DNA of 64,000 bases from JALYUS01 sp038231255 (lineage in GTDB: Bacteria > Chloroflexota > Chloroflexia > Thermomicrobiales > JALYUS01), in contig JBBRLR010000011.1 of NCBI GenBank assembly GCA_038231255.1, positions 1 through 64,000 of the forward strand. Direction: 5' to 3'. A program made the position numbers and the translations under genes. The notes under the pieces were generated by a model, which ran no database searches, was not told the origin of the DNA, and saw only the letters and a program-made list of their open reading frames with translations. Of the stretch, positions 43,138-51,265 are shown in pieces (positions within the stretch are counted from its first letter, which is position 1; each line of letters starts with the position of its first letter).

Positions 43138-43165
43138 AATATCACCGTTTGGTGATACCTGTCAA
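43138..43165 (-). promoter_or_regulatory. gltB promoter with palindromic operator
   Basis: TTGACA (43165-43160) and GATATT (43143-43138) are separated by 16 bases. Between and over them lies a perfect palindromic site, TATCACC-N4-GGTGATA (43157-43140). Occupation by a dimeric regulator would block RNA polymerase. The start would be near 43131, about 50 bases ahead of the T-box. Confidence 0.6.
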
Positions 43166-43236
43166 TCCGATCAGATGAAGTCCGTACGTCTGCATAGTGT
43201 GCAAACAGGCTGCTTGGGCGGTTGCACAGGCAAGGA

Positions 43237-43304
43237 AACCTCACCCCCGGCCCCTCTCACTGCCCAGAGGGCGCCCGCGATGGAGAGGGGCCGGGGGTGA
43301 GGTT
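43237..43304. repeat. Extragenic palindrome (CCTCACCCCCGGCCCC type)
   Basis: A perfect 22-base inverted repeat (43237-43258 and 43283-43304) begins two bases after the glnA stop. Its 24-base loop contains TGCCCAGAGGGCGCCCGCG (43261-43279), which is repeated exactly inside gltB at 41329-41347. It probably ends the glnA transcript. Confidence 0.88.
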
Positions 43305-43306
43305 CT

Positions 43307-44731
43307 TTAGAAGCGGTTCCAGAGATACTGGTTCGACACATCGTGGTGGAACTGAATCTCCGATGGCTTGATCAACGTACCGAGCTTGCGTGGGCAACGA
43401 TCGGCCGATGCCTGCTTCAAATCAACGTACTTATCGCGCACCTCGGCCCCGAGAGCCTCAGCGACCCAGTCACTGCCCCGCATCGCATCAATCGCGTCGT
43501 AGATATTGTCGGGTAGGATCGCTTCCCGCGTCCGAGCGTCCGGGGCGAGGGGGCCGTCCAGGCCAGTCCGCATGACCGAATAGATCGCGAGGTAGGGGTT
43601 CGCGTCGGGTGCGATCGAGCGCACCTCGATGCGAGCCGAGTTCTTGTTGCCGATCGGGATGCGCACCATCGCGCCGCGGTCAATCGGCGAGGCCTTAATC
43701 TGGTTCGGTGCCTCGAAATGTGGGTCGAGCCGCCGGTAGGCGTTGACGCTCGAATTGTAGACCAGACAGAGGTCGAGCGCATTGGTTAGGACGCGGTCAA
43801 CGAACTGCCAGGCGAAGTCCGAGAGGCTCTCCTGGCCATTGGCGTCGTAGAAAATATTGGCGCCGTCGCGGCCGATCGAGATGTTGGTGTGCATGCCATT
43901 CCCGTTCACACCGGTGACGGGCTTGGGCAGGAAGCTCGCGGTCATATCGAGTTTGTTCGCCACCTGGCGGCAGATCAGCTTGTAGAGCATCACCTGGTCC
44001 GCGCCGATCGTCGCCTCGACGTAGCCGTAGTTCATCTCGAATTGCGAGGGAGCAACCTCGGGGTGATCCTTCTCGTTGGCGAAGCCCAGCGCGCGTTGCG
44101 CTTCCGCGGCAGCATCAATGAATGCCCGCAGGGGATCGCCCGGCAGCGAGTGGTAATAACCGCTGGTACTGATGAACTCGAACTGATCGGTCTCGATGTA
44201 GTGCTGCTCGGCGTGCTGCCCCTTAACGAGGATTCCCTCGATCTCGTTCGCGATGTAGCAGCTCAAGCCGTCGTTCTTGAGTTTCGCGGCGGTGTAGTCC
44301 TTCAGCCTGGCACGGAGGTCGGATCGGTAGGGGCTGCCATCTCGCTCCTGTACCTCACCAAAGACGAGCACCTTGCCCGGCCCGAAGATATCCGACGGGA
44401 GCCAGTAGAACGCCGACCAATCGATCCCCAGGCGGAGGTCCGATTCATGCTGTGCGGTGAAGCCGCGGATCGAGGAGCCGTCGAAGGTGAGGTTATCGGC
44501 CGATTTGAGCAGGAACTTCTTGTCGTAGTCGAGCATGTGCAACCGGCCTTCGAGGTCGGTGAAGCAGACGGTGACGGCCTTGATCCGCTTTTCATCGGTG
44601 AGGTAGCGCATGCGCTCCTCGCGAATCTTGTCCGGGTCGGTCCGCGCGGCACGCTCGGCCTTTGCCTGGAGATTGAGTTCCTCCAGCTCGTCATAGGGAA
44701 TTTCCAGAAATTCGCGCAGGTTCCCGCTCAC
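43307..44731 (-). CDS. glnA: Glutamine synthetase, type I
   Basis: The 474-residue enzyme condenses ammonia and glutamate to glutamine with ATP. The beta-grasp domain has VTVCFTDLEGRLHMLDYDKKFL; the catalytic part shows NLTFDGSSIRGF, EVAPSQFEMNYGY, NGNGMHTNIS and the ATP-binding KPVTGVNG region. A glutamate near NKNSARIEVR gates the active site. No NLYDLPPEE adenylylation motif is evident. GTG at 44731 with AAGGAGA upstream is the best start. It precedes gltB on the same strand, so the GS-GOGAT pair is adjacent. Confidence 0.92.
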   Translation of the reverse strand: MSGNLREFLEIPYDELEELNLQAKAERAARTDPDKIREERMRYLTDEKRIKAVTVCFTDLEGRLHMLDYDKKFLLKSADNLTFDGSSIRGFTAQHESDLRLGIDWSAFYWLPSDIFGPGKVLVFGEVQERDGSPYRSDLRARLKDYTAAKLKNDGLSCYIANEIEGILVKGQHAEQHYIETDQFEFISTSGYYHSLPGDPLRAFIDAAAEAQRALGFANEKDHPEVAPSQFEMNYGYVEATIGADQVMLYKLICRQVANKLDMTASFLPKPVTGVNGNGMHTNISIGRDGANIFYDANGQESLSDFAWQFVDRVLTNALDLCLVYNSSVNAYRRLDPHFEAPNQIKASPIDRGAMVRIPIGNKNSARIEVRSIAPDANPYLAIYSVMRTGLDGPLAPDARTREAILPDNIYDAIDAMRGSDWVAEALGAEVRDKYVDLKQASADRCPRKLGTLIKPSEIQFHHDVSNQYLWNRF

Positions 44732-44931
44732 GCTGTCTCCTTCCCTGGCCGTCATGCCAGGACGCATTTTACTTGGGCATCTGCACCGGTGTGTGCGAAC
44801 GCCCCGGCTACCGCAGCCCCTTCTATGCTACACTCTACCACCGGCGCACGCCGAAATCGCCCATGTAACGAGCATACCGATCGAACCATGCCCGATTCTA
44901 CGTACGATCCGCCGAACACTTTGATGGCTTT

Positions 44932-44947
44932 CTGTGCATTCGCACAG
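44932..44947 (+). promoter_or_regulatory. Hairpin just upstream of miaA start
   Basis: CTGTGC-ATTC-GCACAG forms a perfect 6-pair stem with a 4-base loop nine bases before the GTG start. It could limit access to the ribosome site. Confidence 0.4.
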
Positions 44948-44955
44948 CAATAGGT

Positions 44956-45915
44956 GTGAGCGAGCGAATGTCTCGTCAAGATGCCGCGAAAAGTGAGAAA
45001 CAACCGCTGATTGCGGTGCTCGGCCCGACGGCTTCAGGTAAATCGGGGCTTGCTCTCAATCTGGCGGAAGCGTTCTCCGGCGAGATCATCTCGGCGGATT
45101 CGCGGCTGCTCTATCGCGGCATGGACATCGGCACGGCGAAGCCGACGCCCGCTGACCGCGCGCGCGTCCCGCACCACCTCATTGATGTAACGACCCCGGA
45201 CGTGTCCTATGACCTCGCCCGGTGGAAGGGTGCGGCGGCTCGGATCATCGCGGAGATTCGCGAGCGCGGCCATCTGCCGTTCCTCGCCGGTGGTACGGCG
45301 CAATGGACGACCGCACTCCTCGATGGCTGGGAGCCGCCATCCGTCGCGCCCGATCCGCACTTTCGGGCGGCGATGGAGGAACGCGCGCGGAGCGAGGGCA
45401 TCGCACCGCTTCTCGCGGAGTTGGCGAACGACGATCCCGAAGCGGCCGCTCGCACCGGCCCGAATCTCCGCCGCATCATCCGCGCGCTCGAAGTGATCCG
45501 CGCGACGGGCCAACCATTCAGTGCGCAGCGTCGGCGTACCGTGCAGCCCTACCATGATCTCCGCATCGGCTTGTCGCTGCCACGTAATGTGTTACATGCC
45601 CGCATTGACGCGCGCGTGGAGGCGATGATTACCGCCGGTCTCGTTGCGGAAGTGCGCGCCTTGCTCGATGCCGGGTACGATCCCGCGCTGCCCGCCATGT
45701 CCGGCATCGGCTATCGCCAGGTGGTGGAATACCTGAGTGGGGATACGACGTTAAACATACTGTGCGAACGCATCACGCAGGCGACCCATCGCTACGCGCG
45801 GCATCAGATGACCTGGCTGCGGCGCGATACGACGATTGTCTGGCTGGATGCACAAAACGGCGACCGATTGCTAACGGAAGCGACTGCGGTCGTGCGGCGT
45901 TTCCTGCTATACTGA
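44956..45915 (+). CDS. miaA: tRNA dimethylallyltransferase
   Basis: The 319-residue enzyme adds a dimethylallyl group to A37 of tRNAs reading UNN codons. The P-loop GPTASGKS is at residues 23-30, followed by ISADSRLLYRGMDIGTAKP and the FLAGGTAQW motif. The start is either GTG 44956 or ATG 44968; neither has a strong ribosome site. hflX follows downstream, the common miaA-hflX order, without hfq between them. Confidence 0.93.
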   Translation: MSERMSRQDAAKSEKQPLIAVLGPTASGKSGLALNLAEAFSGEIISADSRLLYRGMDIGTAKPTPADRARVPHHLIDVTTPDVSYDLARWKGAAARIIAEIRERGHLPFLAGGTAQWTTALLDGWEPPSVAPDPHFRAAMEERARSEGIAPLLAELANDDPEAAARTGPNLRRIIRALEVIRATGQPFSAQRRRTVQPYHDLRIGLSLPRNVLHARIDARVEAMITAGLVAEVRALLDAGYDPALPAMSGIGYRQVVEYLSGDTTLNILCERITQATHRYARHQMTWLRRDTTIVWLDAQNGDRLLTEATAVVRRFLLY

Positions 45916-45953
45916 CCGATCACCGACAGAAACGCGCGCCGAGCGGCGCCGCG

Positions 45954-47270
45954 ATGTGTCATCAGGAGGGTACCCCGATTCCCACGACATTGCATCCGAC
46001 GAACCCACCGATTGAGCGCGCGATGCTCGCCGCCGTGCGGTGGAACGAAAATGGTTGGACGACCGACGACTCGCTCGAAGAGTTGGCGCGGCTGGCGGAA
46101 TCCGCCGACCTCGAAGTGGTCGGCTCGGTCACGCAGAACCTTTCGCGGCCGAACCCAACCTCGTATCTCGGTAAGGGCAAGGTGCAGGAAGTCAAGGCGG
46201 CGCGCGAAGACCTCCAGTACGACGTGCTCGTCGTGGATGAGGAATTGTCGCCGAGCCAGTTGCGCAACCTCGAAGAGACGCTCGATGTCAAGGTGATTGA
46301 TCGCACCGCCCTGATCCTCGATATCTTCGCCCGCCGCGCCCAGACCCACGAGGGGCGTTTGCAGGTCGAACTCGCGCAACTTGAATACCGCATGAACCGT
46401 TTCACGCGGATGTGGACGCATCTTTCGCGCCAGACGATGGGCGGCGTCGGCCTCCGTGGCCCCGGCGAAACGCAGTTGGAAGTAGACCGCCGCCGCGCCC
46501 AGGAGCGCGTGACGCTGCTGAAGGACGAATTGGCCGAGGTGCACGAGCACCGCGAGCAGTACCGGCAGAAGCGGCGGAAGTCCGGCGTGCCGATCGTCGC
46601 GCTCGTCGGCTACACGAACGCGGGCAAGTCCACGCTGCTGAACCGGCTGACCGATGCCGACGTGCTGGCAGAAAACAAACTGTTCGCGACGCTCGATCCG
46701 ACAACGCGCAAGATCACCTTGCCGAGCGGCCGGGAGGCGCTGATGACCGACACGGTCGGATTCATCAATCAACTGCCGACCCAACTCGTCGCCGCCTTCC
46801 GCGCCACGTTGGAGGAGATCAGCGAGGCGGACGTGCTCGTCCATGTCGTGGACCTCACGCATCCGAACGCGGAGGAGCAGGCCGCGACGGTGCGGAAGGT
46901 GCTCGGCGAACTGAAAGTGGGCGACAAGCCGACCGTTGTCGCGCTCAATAAAGTGGACGCGCTCGGCGGTGATGTCCCGGCGGACATTCGCGAGGGGCTG
47001 GAACTGCCCGAAGCGTACGTCCCGGTTTCCGCCGTGACGGGTCAGGGGATGGACGAACTGCTCGCGCGCGTCGAATCGGCCCTGACGGACACGATGGCCG
47101 AAGTGCGCGTCTGCATCCCCTACGATCACTCTGCCCTCGTCGAGCGATTCCATCGTAGCGGGCGCGTCGCATCGGTGGAATACAGCGAGCGGGGGATCAC
47201 GATGCAGGGCCTGCTCCCGCAGCGCGACGCCGCAAAACTCGCGCCATACCGCATCGCCAAACCGATGTAG
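45954..47270 (+). CDS. hflX: Ribosome-associated GTPase HflX
   Basis: The protein of up to 438 residues is HflX, which splits stalled 70S ribosomes. The N-terminal ribosome-binding domain contains NPTSYLGKGKVQE, and GGVGLRGPGETQLEVDRR precedes the coiled coil. The G domain has GYTNAGKSTLLN (about residue 220), DTVGFI and NKVD. The start is odd: the only good ribosome site, AGGAGGG (45964-45970), lies inside the frame opened by ATG 45954 and is seven bases before an in-frame ATT (45978). An AUU start is therefore possible; TTG 45990 is another option. Confidence 0.92.
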   Translation: MCHQEGTPIPTTLHPTNPPIERAMLAAVRWNENGWTTDDSLEELARLAESADLEVVGSVTQNLSRPNPTSYLGKGKVQEVKAAREDLQYDVLVVDEELSPSQLRNLEETLDVKVIDRTALILDIFARRAQTHEGRLQVELAQLEYRMNRFTRMWTHLSRQTMGGVGLRGPGETQLEVDRRRAQERVTLLKDELAEVHEHREQYRQKRRKSGVPIVALVGYTNAGKSTLLNRLTDADVLAENKLFATLDPTTRKITLPSGREALMTDTVGFINQLPTQLVAAFRATLEEISEADVLVHVVDLTHPNAEEQAATVRKVLGELKVGDKPTVVALNKVDALGGDVPADIREGLELPEAYVPVSAVTGQGMDELLARVESALTDTMAEVRVCIPYDHSALVERFHRSGRVASVEYSERGITMQGLLPQRDAAKLAPYRIAKPM

Positions 47271-47282
47271 GCAAACGGGAAC

Positions 47283-47379
47283 GAACCGCCAAGACGCCAC
47301 GGACGCCAAGAGATAAAAAGAAGAAAGAAAAAGATTTCTTCTCTTTCCCTCTTGGCGTCCGTGGCGTCTTGGCGGCTCA
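47283..47379. repeat. Extragenic palindrome (CCAAGACGCCACGGACGCC family)
   Basis: Arms of 30 bases (47283-47312 and 47350-47379) match almost perfectly around an A/G-rich then T/C-rich loop of 37 bases. It is the same element as at 25488-25591 and lies after the hflX stop. Confidence 0.88.
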
Positions 47380-47467
47380 AGAGTAATCTCGATCATTTCT
47401 GGTGTCGGTCGAATCGGCTATACTCGCGCACACGATGAGGTCGGTCGGATCGAAAGGGTGTATCGGG

Positions 47468-47926
47468 ATGGCGAGTGACGATGCGACGGGCGCGCGACTG
47501 AGCGAACTGATCCAGCAACTGCGGGATATTGGCGGCATTGATCTCGCCGCCGTCGTTGGGAACGACGGGTTGCTGCTCGCGAGTAGCGCGGCAGAGGGGA
47601 TAGATGCTGAGGCGGTGGGCGCGGTCGGTGCGAGCGGCCTGCTTGTCGCGGAGGCATTGGGCCGCGAACTCGAACGCGGCGGCATCACCCAGACGACGCT
47701 CGAATACGAGAACGGTCTCGTGCTGCTCACGCCGCTCGACCCCGATGTTGCGTTGCTCGTCCTCGCGCGGCCGGACGCCAACCTCGGGCGGCTGCGCCTC
47801 CTGACCCGTCGGGCGCGCGGCGAACTGCTCCGTGCTGTTAGCGCCTACGTGCTCTGGCCCGGCACGGTCGAGGGCAGCGACCACCAAACGCAGCCGCATG
47901 AAGCGCCGCAATCCCACGATGAGTAA
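47468..47926 (+). CDS. Roadblock/LC7 domain protein
   Basis: The 152-residue protein fits the Roadblock/LC7 (MglB-like) fold: a first helix (LSELIQQLRDI), beta strands around DLAAVVGNDGLLLASS, a long amphipathic helix (about 45-70) and the strand pair LEYENGLVLLTPLDPDVALLVLA. In bacteria these proteins dimerise and act with small Ras-like GTPases in polarity or signalling. No partner GTPase is adjacent. ATG at 47468 is preferred over an upstream GTG. It overlaps purM by eight bases. Confidence 0.75.
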   Translation: MASDDATGARLSELIQQLRDIGGIDLAAVVGNDGLLLASSAAEGIDAEAVGAVGASGLLVAEALGRELERGGITQTTLEYENGLVLLTPLDPDVALLVLARPDANLGRLRLLTRRARGELLRAVSAYVLWPGTVEGSDHQTQPHEAPQSHDE

Positions 47927-48992
47927 ACTGGATCGGACGGAGAGCGCGTACACCCGCGCCGGTGTTGACATAGACGCCAAAGCGAATGCGCTCGCCTCAC
48001 TCCGGTCACGCATCCGCGCGACGCATGGGCCGAATGTGCTGGCGGACATCGGCCATTTCGGCGGTGTCTACGCGTTGCCCGGCGTGGGGGAGATCGCACT
48101 CGTCGCCTCGATAGACGGCGTCGGGACGAAACTGAAGCTCGCCATCGCCCTCGGCACGCCGGAAGCGCACGCGGGTATCGGGCGCGACATCGTCCACCAC
48201 TGCGTCAACGACATCCTTTGCTGCGGCGCGCGCCCGATCTTTTTCCTCGATTATCTCGCCGTCGGTGCGAGCGATCCGGCGACGATCGCGGCGGTCGTTG
48301 GCGGCGTGGCGGATGCATGCCTGGCGCACACTATGGCGCTGCTCGGCGGCGAGACCGCCGAGCTGCCCGGCATCTACGCGGCGGGCGATTACGACCTCGC
48401 GGGCTGCATTATCGGGAGCGTGTCGCGCGGCGCGATCCTTGATGGGAGCAAGGTGCAGGCGGGCGATTTGCTGCTCGGCCTGCCAGCGGCGGGGTTGCAC
48501 ACGAACGGCTATTCGCTCGCCCGCCGTGCGTTTGGCCTCGATGGTCCGCCCGAGGAAGTGCGCGAGCGGCTGGCAGCGACCCCGAAAGGGTTGAGTACGT
48601 CGCTGGGTGCATTATTGTTGGCCGAGCATCGCTCGTATGCCGCCGCGCTTCTGCCCGCGCTTGATGTGGGGCTGATCCATGCGCTCGCGCACATCACGGG
48701 CGGCGGCCTCGTGGATAATGTGCCGCGTATCCTGCCCGCGCACCTCGCCGCGCATATTGAGCCGTCGCGCTGGGTGATCCCGCCGCTCTTCGCCGTGATC
48801 CAGGCTGGTGCGCAGGTCGCCGACGCCGAGATGTACCGTGTCTTCAATATGGGCATCGGCATGGTCGCGGTCGTTTCGCCCGATCTCGATCATCTGACCG
48901 CCGTCCGGGCGATTGTCCCGGATGCTGAGGTCGTCGGAGAAATCGTACCGCGCGGGGACGGCGCCCCGATGCGGATTGCCGGGATCGTTTAG
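47919..48992 (+). CDS. purM: Phosphoribosylformylglycinamidine cyclo-ligase
   Basis: The 357-residue enzyme makes aminoimidazole ribonucleotide in purine synthesis, using ATP. The family starts YTRAGVDIDAKANAL, then DIGHFGGVYAL, and the dimer and ATP motif ASIDGVGTKLKLA; CGARPIFFLDYLA and LLGGETAELPGIY follow. The start overlaps the roadblock gene by ATGAGTAA, which suggests coupling of the two. purH is nearby but separated by a leftward membrane-protein gene. Confidence 0.95.
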   Translation: MSKLDRTESAYTRAGVDIDAKANALASLRSRIRATHGPNVLADIGHFGGVYALPGVGEIALVASIDGVGTKLKLAIALGTPEAHAGIGRDIVHHCVNDILCCGARPIFFLDYLAVGASDPATIAAVVGGVADACLAHTMALLGGETAELPGIYAAGDYDLAGCIIGSVSRGAILDGSKVQAGDLLLGLPAAGLHTNGYSLARRAFGLDGPPEEVRERLAATPKGLSTSLGALLLAEHRSYAAALLPALDVGLIHALAHITGGGLVDNVPRILPAHLAAHIEPSRWVIPPLFAVIQAGAQVADAEMYRVFNMGIGMVAVVSPDLDHLTAVRAIVPDAEVVGEIVPRGDGAPMRIAGIV

Positions 48993-51016
48993 CGGGCACG
49001 TGCCCGGTACGCTACGAGCACGCCATCGGTCCAAATCGGTGCATGCGCGTCGAAGGCGTCGGACACCGGCTCCGTAGCGCCAAAAATGCCGTAGTCGAAT
49101 GGTTCGTTGGCGTTTGGCGGCGCGGGTTCGCTCGTCCAACCCGTTTCGAGGACACCGCGAATGTGGCGGTCTCGTAAGACATGGGCGACGAGCGCACGGT
49201 CGAGATACGTTGCGTCGTCCCGCACGGCGCTGGAAAGAAAGATGGACGCGGTTGCCGGGATCGCATCGTGCAGGGCCGCGAAAGAACCGCGTCCTGAGGC
49301 GACGCGCAAGACAACCGCGTCCGGTAGTGTCACGGCTGGCGCGAGTTCCGGCGCGATAGCGGCGATGCGGGTCGTCATCTCTTCCCATGCCGCATCGTTG
49401 TACGAAGCGCGCGTCAGGACGACGAGATTGACGCCCAATGCATCAAGCGTTGCGACGCTGGTGGGTGAAGGGAAATCACTCAGTTTCGCGAACAAGGCGC
49501 GGGAGGCGGGGGGTAGGATCTCCGCGTCGCCATTGATGAAGCGGTGGCGGTTGGTCGTCGCGAGCGCCATTGTCACGGGCGCGCGGAGATCGGGCAGCAC
49601 CGCGACAATCCCCGGCGGTTCCTGCCGTAACCAGCCGACGAGCGATGATTGATTAGTGTCCAACTGCGGCACAGACACGGTGTGGAGCGGGGCGATCGCG
49701 TATTCCAGGCAGAGCGCGAGACCGACGATGATTGCCGTCGCGCTGGCAACCGCGCGCCGCGCCGTGCGAAAGCGTATCCATGCAGCGAGGTAGTGCCAGC
49801 CAAATGCGGCGAGGAGCGCGACGCCGAGCATCGCGATCGGCGCGGCGCGCACGGGCGCACGTAAGGCGTCGCCTCCCGGTACGAACCAGTACAGGAGGGC
49901 GTAGGGGAGCGGCAGATGGCCGATGTCTCGCCGCGCCAGATGCAGCGTCGGCCCGAGGGTGAGCACGAAGCCGCACCCCACGAGCGCGAGCGCGAACCAG
50001 CGCAGGCGATCTTTTCGCCGCCTCGCAAGCCCGACAACGGCAAGAAGAAGGGCAACACCGCCGGGGAAGAGATACATTTCCGTGGACCACGTCCATGCGT
50101 GCGCGCGAACGAGCCGACCGTACAGGAGGCTGTTCGGCGTCGCCGCGAGCCACGTCTGCGGGCGGGCGGACCAATACTCGACTTCGCGGAGGGGCCGGGC
50201 GAACGCTTCGCGGTCGGCAACGTGCATGAAGGGGGAAACGACGGGAACGAGCGCGGCGAATGCCACCGCAAGTCCGATGGCGATGCGCCTGATTGCTACG
50301 AACGATAGGAGATGCCGATTCGTGGCGAGCACATATCCCGCGTAGATGACACAAATAAGTGCAGACCAGTATGCGTAATAACCGGCCGAGATCGCTTGGA
50401 GGAAAACGGTGGCGGCAAAAAGCATTGCATCTCGCCATCGCCGATGCCGGAACGCACGGTCGAGAAAAAGCAGTTCGAGCGGTAACCATTGCACCGACAG
50501 CAGCCCCGCATGGTCGAGTTGCGCGAAGTGATAGGGAGCGAGGGTGAAGATCACACCCGCGATCACTCCGCCGCCACTACTACGAAGGAAATGCCACGCG
50601 AGGCAGTACATGAAGAAGCCGCACAGCGTCATGGTGAGGAGCAGCGTCGCATTGTACGCGAGCAGCGCGTTCCGCGTTGCCGCGTAGATTGGCCCGGCGA
50701 TCAGCGATTCGCCGAGCGTTAATTCGTCGCGGGCGAAGACCTTTGAGGCAGGATACAGGATGTTCGTTTCCCAGAACGGCGCGTCCCGGTGCATGAGCCA
50801 TTGCGCGGGCCAGACAATTCGCCATGCCGTCGTCAGCGGATCGCCGGGGCCGGTGATGTGATCGCCCATCTGCCACGGCAACGGTCGCAGCCAGACGACC
50901 GCGAGAGCGAAAAAGAGCGCGAGAACCGCCGCGTGCCGCACGCCCGGTCGCTTCACCATTCTTTGCCATCGTTGGAGCGGGAGGCGCTCTTTTTCGTGGG
51001 ATAGCGCACTGTTCAC
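48989..51016 (-). CDS. Polytopic membrane protein, GT-C-like (paralogue 1)
   Basis: The roughly 675-residue protein has about a dozen membrane segments in its first 480 residues and an extracytoplasmic C-terminal part of about 190 residues. The early loop GPGDPLTTAWRIVWPAQWL, with aspartates after the first membrane helix, resembles the catalytic loop of GT-C glycosyltransferases such as the YfhO group, but no family can be named firmly. The start is uncertain (GTG 51016 or ATG 50959). Its stop overlaps the purM stop by four bases. It is related in plan to the protein at 52835-54904. Confidence 0.6.
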   Translation of the reverse strand: MNSALSHEKERLPLQRWQRMVKRPGVRHAAVLALFFALAVVWLRPLPWQMGDHITGPGDPLTTAWRIVWPAQWLMHRDAPFWETNILYPASKVFARDELTLGESLIAGPIYAATRNALLAYNATLLLTMTLCGFFMYCLAWHFLRSSGGGVIAGVIFTLAPYHFAQLDHAGLLSVQWLPLELLFLDRAFRHRRWRDAMLFAATVFLQAISAGYYAYWSALICVIYAGYVLATNRHLLSFVAIRRIAIGLAVAFAALVPVVSPFMHVADREAFARPLREVEYWSARPQTWLAATPNSLLYGRLVRAHAWTWSTEMYLFPGGVALLLAVVGLARRRKDRLRWFALALVGCGFVLTLGPTLHLARRDIGHLPLPYALLYWFVPGGDALRAPVRAAPIAMLGVALLAAFGWHYLAAWIRFRTARRAVASATAIIVGLALCLEYAIAPLHTVSVPQLDTNQSSLVGWLRQEPPGIVAVLPDLRAPVTMALATTNRHRFINGDAEILPPASRALFAKLSDFPSPTSVATLDALGVNLVVLTRASYNDAAWEEMTTRIAAIAPELAPAVTLPDAVVLRVASGRGSFAALHDAIPATASIFLSSAVRDDATYLDRALVAHVLRDRHIRGVLETGWTSEPAPPNANEPFDYGIFGATEPVSDAFDAHAPIWTDGVLVAYRARAR

Positions 51017-51038
51017 GCGGCCAGTATACCGGGTCCTC

Positions 51039-51067
51039 TTGTTGCGCTGTATCGGAACGTGTATAGT
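51039..51067 (+). promoter_or_regulatory. Sigma-70-type promoter for purH
   Basis: TTGTTG (51039-51044) and TATAGT (51062-51067) are 17 bases apart. The resulting leader would be about 190 bases before the purH ATG. No purine riboswitch pattern is visible in it. Confidence 0.55.
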
Positions 51068-51265
51068 CGGCCTCAGTCGAATGATGACTGCGCGCGGCGG
51101 CGACTGGCGAAAAACGTGGGTGACCACGGGGGAGCCGCCGCGCGGGATTGAAGGCCGTTCGCCTGGGCCGCGTCATCCCCGACGTGCCCGGCGGCATTGG
51201 ACAGGAACCCGCACGGCACAATTTCGGAGTGATGGCGTCATTCTCCGCGAAAGCGAGGAACGACG

